Positions 53,021-64,000 of a stretch of 64,000 bases of DNA are shown piece after piece; positions within the stretch are counted from its first letter, which is position 1; each line of letters begins with the position of its first letter. A program made the translations under genes and the position numbers. The notes below the pieces were generated by a model. That model worked only from the letters and a program-made list of their open reading frames with translations, had not been told where the DNA came from and made no database searches. This DNA is from Ignatzschineria ureiclastica (GTDB lineage Bacteria > Pseudomonadota > Gammaproteobacteria > Cardiobacteriales > Wohlfahrtiimonadaceae): contig NZ_QEWQ01000006.1 of the NCBI RefSeq assembly GCF_003121845.1, forward strand, positions 225,830 to 289,829, given 5' to 3'.

Positions 53021-53263
53021 ATGTCAAAAGAAAATCAAATTAACTATCGCCCTGTTGTGTTCCAAGATGCATCAAGCGATTTTGCAATCTTAACGCGTTC
53101 AACAATCAAAACTAAAGATACAATCAAATGGGAAGATGGTAACGAGTACCCATTAGTGCGTATGGAAGTTACTTCTGCATCACATCCATTCTTCACAGGT
53201 CAACAAAATATTCTTGACGCTGAAGGTCGTGTTGATCGCTTCCGTAAAAAATACGGTCGTTAA
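53021..53263 (+). CDS. rpmE2: 50S ribosomal protein L31 type B
   Basis: 80-aa L31 paralogue without cysteines, so unable to hold zinc. It has [22 protein letters not shown], the [42 protein letters not shown] pattern of YkgM-type proteins. It lies right after rho, where the zinc-binding rpmE often sits. Elsewhere such paralogues are induced by zinc shortage; here it seems a constitutive copy with a strong promoter. Confidence 0.95.
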   Translation: MSKENQINYRPVVFQDASSDFAILTRSTIKTKDTIKWEDGNEYPLVRMEVTSASHPFFTGQQNILDAEGRVDRFRKKYGR

Positions 53264-53328
53264 TGGGAATTGTATTCCTAATGACTGGCGGATTGTTAAT
53301 GAACAACGCAGTACTATTTTAGAGTTAG

Positions 53329-53359
53329 AAAAGCATCTCTTAGAGATGCTTTTTTTTTC
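53329..53359 (+). terminator. Terminator of rpmE2
   Basis: AAAGCATCTC / GAGATGCTTT with loop TTA and nine T. Confidence 0.9.
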
Positions 53360-53400
53360 GTATCCAAAAATCCTTAATATCCTAAAGTAACTTTGCGAAT

Positions 53401-53574
53401 TATAGTAAATTGGGTTTAAGAAAAATAGTTTTTAAACAGCTATTGTGGGGTTTTGAAAGAACATCAAACCTGACTCACCAACACTTGCAAGATGCCGGAT
53501 ATAACAGCTTTCTTGCCTCTATCAGTTGATTCGCCGGCATTTAAATAAGCTTATTTTGAACTGATATTACTATA
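53401..53574 (-). repeat. MITE-like dispersed repeat, copy 4 (long form, reverse orientation)
   Basis: Reads TATAGTAAATTGGGTTTAAG at the left and ends TTACTATA. In reverse complement it aligns with copy 1 along its length, including the internal ~42 bp missing from copies 2 and 3. It lies between the rpmE2 terminator and pyrD. Confidence 0.8.
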
Positions 53575-53658
53575 CAACGATTTTGACTGTTATGAGCTTT
53601 AATAAGAATAAGCAAAACGGTTATCTATTTATGTGCATAAAATGGGGAGATCATCATT

Positions 53659-54690
53659 ATGCTTAAATCGATCATTCAACAAATGCTCTTTAAAATTGAT
53701 CCTGAGAAATCACATCATCTCTCATTTTGGGGGATTCGTGCTTTGACAGCGCTTCCCTTTCTAACGCAGTTAGTGCTTGGCAAACAGACCGCATCGAATG
53801 ATTCACGATTAGGGCAAGAACTTTGGGGGCTACATTTTCGTCATCCTGTAGGACTTGCTGCCGGATTTGATAAAGATGCGAAGGTATATGATGCGCTAGG
53901 AAAGCTTGGCTTCTCGTTTATAGAGATTGGTACGATTACCCCGAAAGGGCAACCGGGTAATCCTCGTAAGAGACTTTTTCGTTTAGTAGAAGATCAAGCG
54001 ATTATCAATCGGATGGGGTTTAATAACGATGGTGTAGATGCCGCGAAACTTCGGCTCTTAAAACGGGGTCATCAGCTTATTATTGGTGGTAATATCGGGA
54101 AAAATAAAGCAACGCCGAATGATGAAGCGGTCAATGATTATCTGATCTGTTTTGAAACACTTTTTGATGTGGTGGATTATTTTGTGGTAAATGTGAGTTC
54201 TCCTAATACCCCTAATTTGCGAGCATTACAGGAAAAAGAGCCGTTATTGCATCTACTAAAAACCTTGCAGAATAAGAATCAAAGTTATGATCAACCTAAA
54301 CCGATCCTATTAAAAATTGCGCCGGATCTCTCTGAAGATCAGCTTCGGGAAATTGTTGATATTGTATTAGAGGCTAAAATTGCCGGCATTATTGCAACGA
54401 ATACGACAATTAATCGGGAAGGATTGCAGTCACCAGATAGCGCGGAACCGGGTGGTTTAAGTGGTGCACCTTTAACTATACGCTCATTAGAAGTGATCCG
54501 TTTTTTAGCGAAAGAGAGTCAAGGTGCATTCCCTATCATAGGTGTAGGCGGCATAATGTCGGCTCAAGATGCTTTAGATAAGCTCGATGCTGGTGCTTCA
54601 TTAGTACAGATTTATACAGGTTTTATCTACGAAGGTCCTGCTTTAATTGAGGAAATAAACCAAGCTTTACTAGACCGATTAGAAAATTGA
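53659..54690 (+). CDS. pyrD: Dihydroorotate dehydrogenase (quinone), class 2
   Basis: Membrane-associated FMN enzyme that oxidises dihydroorotate to orotate, substrate of PyrE, passing electrons to quinone. 343 aa with the N-terminal helical membrane-anchor [61 protein letters not shown], catalytic Ser in [14 protein letters not shown] and FMN-site [31 protein letters not shown]. Confidence 0.96.
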   Translation: MLKSIIQQMLFKIDPEKSHHLSFWGIRALTALPFLTQLVLGKQTASNDSRLGQELWGLHFRHPVGLAAGFDKDAKVYDALGKLGFSFIEIGTITPKGQPGNPRKRLFRLVEDQAIINRMGFNNDGVDAAKLRLLKRGHQLIIGGNIGKNKATPNDEAVNDYLICFETLFDVVDYFVVNVSSPNTPNLRALQEKEPLLHLLKTLQNKNQSYDQPKPILLKIAPDLSEDQLREIVDIVLEAKIAGIIATNTTINREGLQSPDSAEPGGLSGAPLTIRSLEVIRFLAKESQGAFPIIGVGGIMSAQDALDKLDAGASLVQIYTGFIYEGPALIEEINQALLDRLEN

Positions 54691-54872
54691 ATAGCTCACT
54701 AAGCGGTTTATCTATTTTAAATTCCCATTATATGTACTACTATGGTCGGAATATATGATTTATCTCAAGTTTGAGTTTTTTTATAAAAGTATGCTAGCAC
54801 TCACTATTTTTCGAAGTAGAAGTTGTTTTCTATGCAGGGGAATGGCGACTGACTAGTCGGAGGATTATTAGT

Positions 54873-56150
54873 ATGAGTAAAAAAGATACAGTGACCTTTA
54901 TTAACAATAGAACAGGTGTGGAAGCAGATTTTCCTATTCTTGATTCTGTGTATGGCAATTCTGTGATCGATATCGCTAAACTCAATAAAGAGATGTCGAT
55001 GTTCAGTTATGACCCAGGTTATGTTTCAACGGCAAGTTGTGAAAGTGCCATTACCTATCTCGACGGTGAGAAAGGTGAGTTACTTTATCGTGGCTACCCA
55101 ATCGAGCAATTAGCAGCGAAGAAAGATTATCTTGATGTTGCTTACTTACTTTGGAATGGTGAATTGCCAGATGCATCTCAATCGAAAGAATTCAAAGAGA
55201 TCATCATGACGCATTCATTGATGCATGAGAACATGAAACGCTTCTTACAAGGTTTCCGCTATGATTCTCATCCTATGGCGATGTTAGTAGGTTCAGTAGC
55301 CTCAATGGCGGGATTCTATCATGACAAGATGAATATTTTTGATCCTGAGCATCGTATGATTATCGCACATCGCTTGATCTCAAAAATGCCAACGATTGCT
55401 GCGGCTTGTTATAAACATGGAAAAGGTCAACCGATTCGTTATCCTCGCAATGATCTCTCTTATGCAGGTAACTTCTTGCAAATGATGTTCTCAACACCTT
55501 GCTCTGATTATGAGATTGATCCTGTTGCAGAGAAAGCAATCGATATGCTCTTTACACTTCATGCAGACCATGAGCAAAATGCATCGACTTCAACTGTACG
55601 TCTTGCAGGTTCTTCAGGTGCGGATCCATTTACGGCAATTGCTTCAGGGATCGCTTCACTTTGGGGGCCATCACATGGGGGTGCGAATGAAGCTGTATTG
55701 GTAATGCTTGAAGAGATCGGCTCAGTCAGCAATATCGATAAATATGTGGCAAAAGCGAAAGATAAAGATGATCCATTCCGTTTAATGGGCTTTGGGCATC
55801 GTGTTTACAAAAACTTCGACCCACGTGCACGTATTATTAAAGGCATCGCGGATCAAGTATTAGCAAAATATGGTAAAGATCCATTAATGGAGATTGCCGT
55901 TCGCTTAGAAGAGATCGCATTGAAAGATGAATACTTCGTTGAACGTAAACTCTATCCAAATGTGGATTTCTACTCAGGTATTATCTATAAAGCATTGGGT
56001 ATTCCTGTAGAGATGTTTACCCCAATGTTCGCTATTGCTCGGACAAGTGGTTGGATTAGCCATTGGGCAGAGATGATTGCAGATCCTAATATGAAGATTG
56101 GTCGTCCACGTCAACGTTATATTGGACCTAAAATTCGTGATGTAAAATAA
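54873..56150 (+). CDS. gltA: Citrate synthase, type II
   Basis: Condenses acetyl-CoA and oxaloacetate in the TCA cycle. 425 aa with the hexamer-type N-terminus ([36 protein letters not shown]), [47 protein letters not shown] containing a catalytic His, and [30 protein letters not shown] precedes the ATG. The following gene, enolase, is separated by a terminator. Confidence 0.96.
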   Translation: MSKKDTVTFINNRTGVEADFPILDSVYGNSVIDIAKLNKEMSMFSYDPGYVSTASCESAITYLDGEKGELLYRGYPIEQLAAKKDYLDVAYLLWNGELPDASQSKEFKEIIMTHSLMHENMKRFLQGFRYDSHPMAMLVGSVASMAGFYHDKMNIFDPEHRMIIAHRLISKMPTIAAACYKHGKGQPIRYPRNDLSYAGNFLQMMFSTPCSDYEIDPVAEKAIDMLFTLHADHEQNASTSTVRLAGSSGADPFTAIASGIASLWGPSHGGANEAVLVMLEEIGSVSNIDKYVAKAKDKDDPFRLMGFGHRVYKNFDPRARIIKGIADQVLAKYGKDPLMEIAVRLEEIALKDEYFVERKLYPNVDFYSGIIYKALGIPVEMFTPMFAIARTSGWISHWAEMIADPNMKIGRPRQRYIGPKIRDVK

Positions 56151-56196
56151 GTTTTGGTAAGTCCAATTTGATATTTCATCAAGAACAATAAATAAT

Positions 56197-57550
<1,354 letters not shown>

Positions 57551-57673
57551 GCAACGATTGTCTTGATGCATTAAAGTGAGGATCTGATCGTTTTAGATCG
57601 CTATTTTGATCTTGGCGCTTGAGAAATAAACTTTAGATTTAAGCTTTAATTAAGCATCATTAGTAAAACAAAT

Positions 57674-57709
57674 TTGAATTAGGACTAATATAGTACTATA
57701 TTAGTCCTA
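57674..57709. promoter_or_regulatory. Promoter and perfect palindromic operator of the SUF regulator
   Basis: A perfect 30-bp palindrome at 57680-57709 has half-site TAGGACTAATATAG. It overlaps a promoter made of TTGAAT (57674-57679), 17 bp and TATATT (57697-57702). The ACTA/TAGT core resembles Rrf2/IscR operators, so the regulator encoded 26 bp downstream probably represses its own operon. Confidence 0.75.
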
Positions 57710-57734
57710 TATTTATTTTTAGAGAGTCTATACA

Positions 57735-58157
57735 TTGAGAATTACTCGAGAAACAGATTATGCCCTGTTAGTACTGACGAAATTAGCGGTTCGTGAAGAG
57801 AAGCTAAGCGCTTCGGCTTTAGCTGAAATATGTGAGCTCAATGTTTCGCTAGTGAGTAAGGTTTTAAAATTACTGGTTAAAGCAGAGCTTTTAACCTCTA
57901 CTCGCGGGATTTACGGTGGCTATCAATTACAAAGAGATCCTGAAGAGATCACTTTATTGGAAGTTATTGAAGCGATCGAAGGGCCGGTAGCAGTGAATGC
58001 GTGTAATGACATGGAGAATCCTTGTGATAAAGCGATTGTTTGCACATTAGCACCGCATTGGAGAGTGATTAATCATAAGCTTTACGAGAGTTTCTCGGAA
58101 GTGACTTTAAAATCGCTGCTTGGATCAGCACAAGATTTAAGGAAGCTAGTAGAGTAA
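57735..58157 (+). CDS. Rrf2-family regulator of the SUF system
   Basis: 140 aa with the Rrf2 winged helix MRITRETDYALLVLTKLAVREEKLSASALAEICELNVSLVSKVLKLLVKAELLTSTRGIYGGYQL and three cysteines, at residues 90, 97 and 103, in the position of the IscR iron-sulfur ligands. The start is TTG, fixed by homology to other Rrf2 proteins and the AGAGAG just upstream. It precedes sufB and should sense cluster supply. Closest to the SUF-associated regulators of proteobacteria lacking isc. Confidence 0.9.
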   Translation: MRITRETDYALLVLTKLAVREEKLSASALAEICELNVSLVSKVLKLLVKAELLTSTRGIYGGYQLQRDPEEITLLEVIEAIEGPVAVNACNDMENPCDKAIVCTLAPHWRVINHKLYESFSEVTLKSLLGSAQDLRKLVE

Positions 58158-58266
58158 GTAACGGAATCACTTTTTAGGCACTGATTGTATATAACAATAT
58201 ATAGATAGGGTAGAAGATAAGAATAGATCCTTGATAAATCTAATTGATGGATGACTATAACAAATT

Positions 58267-59724
58267 ATGACAGCAGAAATTACAGAAAAAGATAGAATTG
58301 AAGCGATCACCAGTGAAGAGTACAAATATGGCTTTACCACTGATATTGAACAGACAACGCTTCCCCCCGGCTTAGATGAAGATGTGATTCGTCATATCTC
58401 TAAGATTAAAGAAGAGCCAGAGTGGTTATTAGAATATCGTTTAACCGCTTATCGTGCTTGGCTTGAGATGGAAGCGCCGGATTGGGCACATTTACAGATC
58501 GATCCGATCGATTATCAAGCGATATCTTACTATTCAGCGCCTAAATCAATGGCCGATGGTCCTAAGAGTTTAGATGAGGTAGATCCTGAATTACTCTACA
58601 CTTACGAGCGTTTAGGGATTCCACTTTCAGAACAAAAAATCCTCGCCGGTGTAGCCGTAGATGCGGTTTTTGACTCAGTTTCTGTGGCAACCTCTTATAA
58701 AGGGCGTTTGTTAGAGCAAGGCATTATTTTCTGCTCTTTTAGTGAGGCGGTTCAAGAGTATCCTGAATTAGTAAAAGAGCATCTCGGTACGGTTGTGCCA
58801 CACGATGATAACTACTTTGCTGCACTGAATGCGGCAGTATTTACCGATGGTTCTTTTGTCTATATTCCTAAAGGCACTCGTTGCCCAATGGAACTTTCTA
58901 CCTATTTCCGAATTAATGCTTCTAATACCGGTCAGTTTGAAAGAACATTGATCGTGGCAGATGAGGGGAGTTATGTCTCTTACCTTGAAGGATGTACAGC
59001 GCCACAGCGGGATGAGAATCAGCTCCATGCAGCCGTTGTTGAGTTGGTGGCAAAAGAGAAGGCAACCATTAAGTATTCTACGGTTCAAAACTGGTATCCT
59101 GGCGATGAAAATGGAGAGGGTGGAATCTATAACTTCGTGACAAAACGGGGTATTTGCGAAGGTTTTCAATCTAAAATCACTTGGACACAGGTAGAAACAG
59201 GTTCGGCGATTACTTGGAAATATCCAAGCTGTATCCTCAAAGGGGATGAATCTGTTGGCGAATTCTACTCTGTGGCACTCGTCAAAGACCGTCAGCAAGC
59301 TGATACCGGTACTAAAATGATCCATTTAGGTAAAAATACTCGCTCGACGATTATCTCAAAAGGTATTTCTGCAGGTTACTCTGAGAACTCTTACCGTGGA
59401 TTAGTGAGAATTAGTCCTAATGCAACAGGCTCTTACAATTACTCTCAGTGTGATTCGCTCTTGATGGGAGATAAATGTGGGGCACATACTTTCCCCTATA
59501 TTGATGTCCGTAATTCAAGTTCAAAAGTAGAGCATGAAGCCTCTACTTCGAAGATTTCAGAAGAGCAGCTCTTCTATTGTCAACAACGTGGATTATCAGA
59601 AGAAGATGCAATTAACCTTATTGTGAATGGTTATTGTAAAGAGATCTTTGATGAGTTGCCGATGGAATTTGCCGTAGAAGCGCAACGTTTGATAGAGCTA
59701 CGATTAGAAGGTAGTGTGGGTTAA
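58267..59724 (+). CDS. sufB: Fe-S cluster scaffold SufB
   Basis: Subunit of the SufBCD scaffold on which iron-sulfur clusters are built. 485 aa with [78 protein letters not shown] (with Cys), [43 protein letters not shown]. Length is normal. It follows the regulator by 109 bp. Confidence 0.96.
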   Translation: MTAEITEKDRIEAITSEEYKYGFTTDIEQTTLPPGLDEDVIRHISKIKEEPEWLLEYRLTAYRAWLEMEAPDWAHLQIDPIDYQAISYYSAPKSMADGPKSLDEVDPELLYTYERLGIPLSEQKILAGVAVDAVFDSVSVATSYKGRLLEQGIIFCSFSEAVQEYPELVKEHLGTVVPHDDNYFAALNAAVFTDGSFVYIPKGTRCPMELSTYFRINASNTGQFERTLIVADEGSYVSYLEGCTAPQRDENQLHAAVVELVAKEKATIKYSTVQNWYPGDENGEGGIYNFVTKRGICEGFQSKITWTQVETGSAITWKYPSCILKGDESVGEFYSVALVKDRQQADTGTKMIHLGKNTRSTIISKGISAGYSENSYRGLVRISPNATGSYNYSQCDSLLMGDKCGAHTFPYIDVRNSSSKVEHEASTSKISEEQLFYCQQRGLSEEDAINLIVNGYCKEIFDELPMEFAVEAQRLIELRLEGSVG

Positions 59725-59799
59725 TCGTTGATTTTGACCAGTTAAACCTATATCGGCGTTTATAACAGAATTTATAAAAATTAATTGAGAGTAGAAAAT

Positions 59800-60570
59800 A
59801 TGTTAAGCATTCAAAATTTACATGTAGAAGTTGATGGTACCGAGATTCTTAAAGGCGTGACCTTAGAGATCGAAGCAGGAAAAGTACACGCAATTATGGG
59901 GCCTAATGGTTCAGGGAAGAGTACTCTTGCAAATGTGATCGTGGGAAAAGAGGGTTATGAAATCACTGAAGGCGATATCCTTTTTGAAGGACGTTCAATT
60001 TTAGAGATGGATCCTGATGAACGAGCACAATTAGGGATTTTCTTAGGGTTCCAATATCCTGCAGAATTACCAGGCGTGAATAATCACTATTTTTTACGCA
60101 GCGCGCTTAATGCGATTCGCCGTTCAAGAGGGGAAGAGGAAGTTGATGCGCTTGAATTCTATGAGATGCTGCAAGAGAAGATGAAAACTGTAAAAATGGA
60201 TTCTTCATTCCTCAAGCGTGCTGTCAATGCAGGTTTCTCTGGTGGTGAGAAGAAACGCAACGAAATTTTACAAATGTTAGTACTTCAGCCTAAATTTGCG
60301 GTGTTAGATGAAACGGATTCAGGGCTTGATATCGATGCACTTCGTGTAATTTCTGAAGGGATCAACTCGTTACGGGATGCCAATCGTGGCTTCTTATTAA
60401 TTACCCATTACCAACGTCTACTTGATTATGTTCAGCCAGATTTTGTTCATGTAATGACGGATGGTCGAATTGTGAAAAGTGGGGGTAAAGAGTTAGCGCT
60501 TGAACTTGAGAAAGAAGGGTATGTTGCATTCCGCGGTGAAGAAGCGGGCGGTACTCGAGTTCATAAATAA
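59800..60570 (+). CDS. sufC: Fe-S assembly ATPase SufC
   Basis: ABC-type ATPase of the SufBCD complex, cytosolic. 256 aa from the ATG at 59800; a TTG 15 bases earlier is in frame but adds an unlike start. Walker [41 protein letters not shown] and Walker [17 protein letters not shown]. SufD follows 10 bases later. Confidence 0.95.
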   Translation: MLSIQNLHVEVDGTEILKGVTLEIEAGKVHAIMGPNGSGKSTLANVIVGKEGYEITEGDILFEGRSILEMDPDERAQLGIFLGFQYPAELPGVNNHYFLRSALNAIRRSRGEEEVDALEFYEMLQEKMKTVKMDSSFLKRAVNAGFSGGEKKRNEILQMLVLQPKFAVLDETDSGLDIDALRVISEGINSLRDANRGFLLITHYQRLLDYVQPDFVHVMTDGRIVKSGGKELALELEKEGYVAFRGEEAGGTRVHK

Positions 60571-60580
60571 GGAGATCATC

Positions 60581-61663
60581 ATGCTAACAAAATATCAAGA
60601 TAATGCGCATCGTGAGCGCTTTAGAGATACGCCATTGCGGAAGCTCTTTTCAACAGCGTGGCAAGCGCCTGTGTCAAAAGAAGCTTCAGCGCCGGTTAAT
60701 GAAACATTGCCGGAAGGTGCTATTATTCTCCCCATCTACAATGGTGAAGTTGCTTCCCGTTGGATTCATGAACTCTCATTACCAGAAAGCCTTTTAGTAC
60801 GAGCAACGAGTAATCTATTAGAAATTCGCCTAATGAATGGTGCTGTGGTTGATCGCCCGATCGTGATTTATCACGTAACAGATGGGCAAGATGCAGCAGT
60901 ACAAGTTGATTTTAATATCGTCGTAACCGCTGAAGAGGGATCTCAAGCCTCATTTCTATTAGTAGAAGCGGGTAATGGAGAATATCTTAACTTAGGCACA
61001 ATGAGTGTTTCACTAGCTGAATCAGCGAATATTGAATTTGTCCATGCGGGGATTAATAGCAAAGTGGGTTCGAGCCTTTTTGATTTTGTGGCAACACAAG
61101 CAACAGAGAGTCAATTGCACTATATGAGCTATCAATCTCAAGGAGCGATTACCCGCTCTGATATTGCTTTCTCTGTAGAAGGGGAAGGTGCTTATAGTGA
61201 ACTGAATGTGCTCAATATTGCTGAAGGTCGGGAACATATCTCGCATGTGGTCGATTTAGATCATAAAGTACCTAATTGTAGCAGTAATCAACAGGTCAAA
61301 AACATCTTAAAAGATCGTGCCGAAGCACTGTTTGATGCACAAATTCATGTTTTTCAAGATGCACAAAAGATCGATGCGGACCAGATGACTCGTTCACTAC
61401 TTTTGAATGATGGTGCTCGTGCATTGACCATTCCTCGTTTATTAATTTATGCGGATGATGTGCGCTGTACTCATGGTGCTACGGTCGGTTTTATCGAACC
61501 TGATCATCTATTCTATCTTCGTTCTCGGGGTATCTCTGCGGAAGAAGCGAAGAAGATGTTGATTCGGGCTTATGCGGTTGAGATTGTGGATACAATTCGT
61601 AGTGAATCTATTCGTGACTGGTTAGCGCATAGATTAGATCACGATATTGCAATTTTACTATAA
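60581..61663 (+). CDS. sufD: Fe-S assembly protein SufD
   Basis: Partner of SufB in the scaffold. 360 aa from the ATG at 60581, which follows AAGGAGATCATC. Its N-terminus is variable; the beta-helix core is recognisable, and the C-terminal part has CSSNQQVKNILKDRAEALFDAQIHVFQDAQKIDADQMTRSLLLNDGARA and CTHGATVGFIEPDHLFYLRSRGISAEEAKKMLIRAYA, with the Cys and His near the predicted cluster site. The longer frame upstream overlaps sufC. Confidence 0.94.
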   Translation: MLTKYQDNAHRERFRDTPLRKLFSTAWQAPVSKEASAPVNETLPEGAIILPIYNGEVASRWIHELSLPESLLVRATSNLLEIRLMNGAVVDRPIVIYHVTDGQDAAVQVDFNIVVTAEEGSQASFLLVEAGNGEYLNLGTMSVSLAESANIEFVHAGINSKVGSSLFDFVATQATESQLHYMSYQSQGAITRSDIAFSVEGEGAYSELNVLNIAEGREHISHVVDLDHKVPNCSSNQQVKNILKDRAEALFDAQIHVFQDAQKIDADQMTRSLLLNDGARALTIPRLLIYADDVRCTHGATVGFIEPDHLFYLRSRGISAEEAKKMLIRAYAVEIVDTIRSESIRDWLAHRLDHDIAILL

Positions 61664-61880
61664 GTCAAAATAGGCAATATTATTGGGGGGATAAAGGGAA
61701 TTTATCCCTCTTCTTACATTGAGAGATACGGTATAGATAATGGGTGAGTGCAATAGCGGATAATTGTGAGCCACACATACGCCTTTTACTCACAATCTAC
61801 TCATCGCCAAAAATCAAAAAATTATTAATCTCGAAAATTAATCGAAAGATTTCATCATTCAAATAAGTGGGGACGTTATC

Positions 61881-63098
61881 ATGATCGCACTACCTGAAAT
61901 AAGAGCGCAATTTCCAATTTTACAACAAGCGGTGAAAGGCCAAACGGTAGCATTTTTAGATACCGGTGCTTCAGCACAGAAACCGCAACAGGTGATTGAT
62001 GCTGAAAGAGCGGTATACGAGCACTATTATGCCAATATTCATCGGGGTGTTTACTATTTTAGTGAAAAATCAACGCAAGAATATGAAGCGGTTCGTGAGT
62101 TAGTTCGAGCGTTTATTAAAGCGGAAGATCCAAGAGAGATTATTTTTACCAAAGGGACAACTGAAAGTATTAATCTTGTGGCGCAAAGTTATGGACGTAA
62201 AGTGCTACAAGCAGGAGATATCGTGATTATTTCAGAGATGGAACATCACGCTAATATAGTGCCCTGGCAGATGATCTGTGAAGAGAAAGGGGCTATTTTA
62301 AAGGTGATTCCGATCAATGATGCCGGTGAACTAGAGATGGATCAATATCGAGCAATGTTGAATGATCGAGTGAAAATTGTCTCAGTAACCCAAGTCTCTA
62401 ATGTACTAGGCACAATCAATGATGTTGCTACAATTGTTAATGAGGCGCACAAGGTTGGGGCAAAAGTATTGATTGATGGCGCACAAGGTGTAGTGCATCA
62501 GCCTTTGGATGTTATGGCGCTTGATGCTGATTTTTATGTTTTCTCGGCACATAAACTCTATGGACCATCCGGTGTTGGTGTACTTTATGGCAAAAGAACA
62601 TTATTAGAAGCGATGCCTCCTTACCAAACAGGTGGAGATATGATTGATGTCGTTACTTTTGAAAAAACCACATTTGCCCCTCTTCCTAATAAATTTGAAG
62701 CAGGAACGCCGAATATCGCTGGTGTGATTGCATTTGGTGAAGCGATTAAATGGGTCACATCTGTTGGGTTTGAGTTGATTGAATCTCATGAAAAAGCGCT
62801 ATTAGAATATGCAACAAGCGCCTTAAGCCAAATCCCAGAATTGAGAATTATCGGAACGGCAGAAAATAAAGCGGGTGTGATCTCATTTGTTATTAAAGGG
62901 ATTCATCCGCATGATATTGGCACTCTGCTTGATCATGAAGGGGTCGCAGTTAGAGTGGGTCACCATTGTGCGCAACCACTGATGAAACGAATGAAAGTAC
63001 CCGCTACAGCAAGAATGTCGTTAGGTGTTTATAACACAAGTGAAGAGATTGATCGTTTAGTTGCGGGGTTGAAAAAAATTATCGCATTATTTGGTTAG
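61881..63098 (+). CDS. sufS: Cysteine desulfurase SufS
   Basis: PLP enzyme taking sulfur from cysteine for cluster assembly. 405 aa with FPILQQAVKGQTVAFLDTGASAQKP, EMEHHANIVPWQMIC, DGAQGVVHQPLDV, FSAHKLYGPSGVGVLYG with the PLP lysine, and VRVGHHCAQPLMKRM containing the catalytic Cys. The 217-bp gap after sufD has a weak GGGATAAA/TTTATCCC hairpin but no gene. sufE or sufU is not in this window. The SUF order is regulator-sufB-C-D-S. Confidence 0.96.
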   Translation: MIALPEIRAQFPILQQAVKGQTVAFLDTGASAQKPQQVIDAERAVYEHYYANIHRGVYYFSEKSTQEYEAVRELVRAFIKAEDPREIIFTKGTTESINLVAQSYGRKVLQAGDIVIISEMEHHANIVPWQMICEEKGAILKVIPINDAGELEMDQYRAMLNDRVKIVSVTQVSNVLGTINDVATIVNEAHKVGAKVLIDGAQGVVHQPLDVMALDADFYVFSAHKLYGPSGVGVLYGKRTLLEAMPPYQTGGDMIDVVTFEKTTFAPLPNKFEAGTPNIAGVIAFGEAIKWVTSVGFELIESHEKALLEYATSALSQIPELRIIGTAENKAGVISFVIKGIHPHDIGTLLDHEGVAVRVGHHCAQPLMKRMKVPATARMSLGVYNTSEEIDRLVAGLKKIIALFG

Positions 63099-63150
63099 AT
63101 ATTATTACTCTCTTTATTACTCATTAGTGTCATAAGAAGTTACTTTATTT

Positions 63151-63178
63151 GAGCATTCTTAGGAGTGCTCTTTTCTTT
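63151..63178 (+). terminator. Terminator of the SUF operon
   Basis: GAGCATTC / GAGTGCTC (one G-U pair), loop TTAG, followed by TTTTCTTT. Confidence 0.75.
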
Positions 63179-63355
63179 AAAAAAGAATCACGAGGGTTTT
63201 TTCTTAGAATGGGGGATGCAGATGATGGAAGTTTATGTGATAAGACAAATGGGCAAATACTTCCAAAAATTAAATACCTTCAAAATATAAGCATAGAAAA
63301 ATCAATAGATTGAATCTGTTTTATCAATAACAGTAAAATTATTTCAGAAAACCCC

Positions 63356-63383
63356 TTGCAAGATCTTAAAAAGAGTGTAGAAT
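63356..63383 (+). promoter_or_regulatory. First promoter of the rRNA operon
   Basis: TTGCAA, 16 bp, TAGAAT. A UUCG-loop hairpin (CACCT/AGGTG, 63405-63418) follows the start. The 63179-63855 stretch holds no gene. Confidence 0.6.
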
Positions 63384-63577
63384 TCTCCTTCTTGATTCAG
63401 ACGACACCTTTCGAGGTGGCAGAGAAGAGAGCGGTTTTGGGAGTTATGTTTAATTTTTATTTTAACTTTTAAAACGGTCAGATTTAGAAGTGTTTAATCT
63501 TAATGTTGGTTTTAATGAGTTTTAAAAATTCATTTAGAACTGATTTCAAAAAAGATTAAAAAACTTCAAAAATAAAT

Positions 63578-63606
63578 TTGACAATAAGCATCTCGATCTG
63601 TAGTAT
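63578..63606 (+). promoter_or_regulatory. Second promoter of the rRNA operon
   Basis: TTGACA (63578-63583), 17 bp, TAGTAT (63601-63606), preceded by an A-rich tract (63549-63577) like an UP element. Confidence 0.75.
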
Positions 63607-63681
63607 AGTTCGTCTGCTTAGGGCGGTGAAAAACAAGTAAACGGGCCTTTAGGTGATGAATACTTTCACTAGTTTCTAAGC

Positions 63682-63693
63682 GTTCTTTAACAA
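63682..63693 (+). promoter_or_regulatory. boxA antitermination element
   Basis: GTTCTTTAACAA matches the rRNA leader boxA consensus bound by NusB-NusE. It lies about 160 nt before the 16S gene. Confidence 0.8.
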
Positions 63694-63855
63694 ATTAATC
63701 TTAAGTAAGTTTGTATGGGGGCTTGTATCGCTTTGCGAGAGCAAAAAGATAGAAGTCTAACCAAACAATTCCAGCACTATTTTTAATAATGGGAATAGTA
63801 GCAGTAATTGAGTAAATGGGTTAGATCGAGAGATTTAAAACATTATTAAGGATTT

Positions 63856-64000
63856 AAACTGAAGAGTTTGATCCTGGCTCAGATTGAACGCTGGCGGTAT
63901 GCTTAACACATGCAAGTCGAACGGCAGCACGGAGAGTTTACTCTTTGGTGGCGAGTGGCGGACGGGTGAGTAATGCATAGGAATCTACCTTTTAGTCTAG
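63856..64000 (+). rRNA. 16S ribosomal RNA, 5' end (partial)
   Basis: Begins AAACTGAAGAGTTTGATCC and continues with GGCTCAGATTGAACGCTGG, AACACATGCAAGTCGAACGG and GTGGCGAGTGGCGGACGGG. These are the universal first 16S segments; the window ends at base 145 of the molecule. Confidence 0.97.

Overview
The window looks like chromosomal DNA from an AT-rich gammaproteobacterium (roughly 40% G+C by eye). Gene content and order are proteobacterial: an fMet tRNA-rimP-nusA-infB-rbfA-truB cluster, enteric-type TrpE with a Trp-codon leader, Rho, Icd and GltA, and a 16S rRNA 5' end. A host in or near Cardiobacteriales (Ignatzschineria or Wohlfahrtiimonas-like) is my guess, not something I could search. Nearly all genes are housekeeping. 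I see no prophage, complete insertion sequence, CRISPR array or toxin-antitoxin pair. The interest lies in the RNA leaders, dispersed repeats and over-represented short words.

Layout. 1-3.9 kb (minus): trpE running off the left edge, with a trpL leader and attenuator, then an orphan siderophore-binding protein. 3.9-5.9 kb (plus): a pyrF-pyrE-DUF1622 operon behind a short leader ORF and terminator. 5.9-8 kb: queF under a preQ1-I riboswitch and an MFS carrier. 8-11 kb: a large secreted Sel1-repeat protein. 11-28 kb (mostly minus): truC, a lone pseudopilin and aroA; an amino-acid-binding protein and brnQ sharing a near-identical 48-bp upstream segment; rdgB, folK, csp, icd; the transcription/translation cluster; an SMR pair. 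28-38.6 kb (minus): two tandem poxB paralogues, queCDE under a second preQ1-I riboswitch, and abgT with two M20 hydrolases. 38.9-46.9 kb: a SmvA-like exporter with a divergent TetR regulator, holA, and a thiol cluster (CoA-disulfide reductase, cystine carrier, cysteine desulfidase). 47.7-64 kb (plus): scpB, lolF-lolD, dedA, rho, rpmE2, pyrD, gltA, eno, the SUF operon with its Rrf2 regulator, and the start of an rRNA operon.

How parts work together: queF and queCDE, 26 kb apart, carry the same class of preQ1 sensor and together make preQ1 for queuosine. The trp and pyr genes appear to use leader-peptide/terminator attenuation. The SUF operon begins with a perfect 30-bp palindrome inside the promoter of its own Rrf2 regulator. 

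Points worth a second look: (1) a four-copy MITE-like intergenic repeat, in long (about 173 bp) and short (about 131 bp) forms, with TATAGTAA terminal inverted repeats; (2) at least 14 exact TTATCCACA DnaA-box words, all in the first 17.2 kb; (3) two near-consensus parS sites at 35.5 and 38.7 kb; (4) strong over-representation of GCCGGC across the window; (5) the paired preQ1 riboswitches; (6) an SMR heterodimer in which one subunit lacks the essential glutamate.
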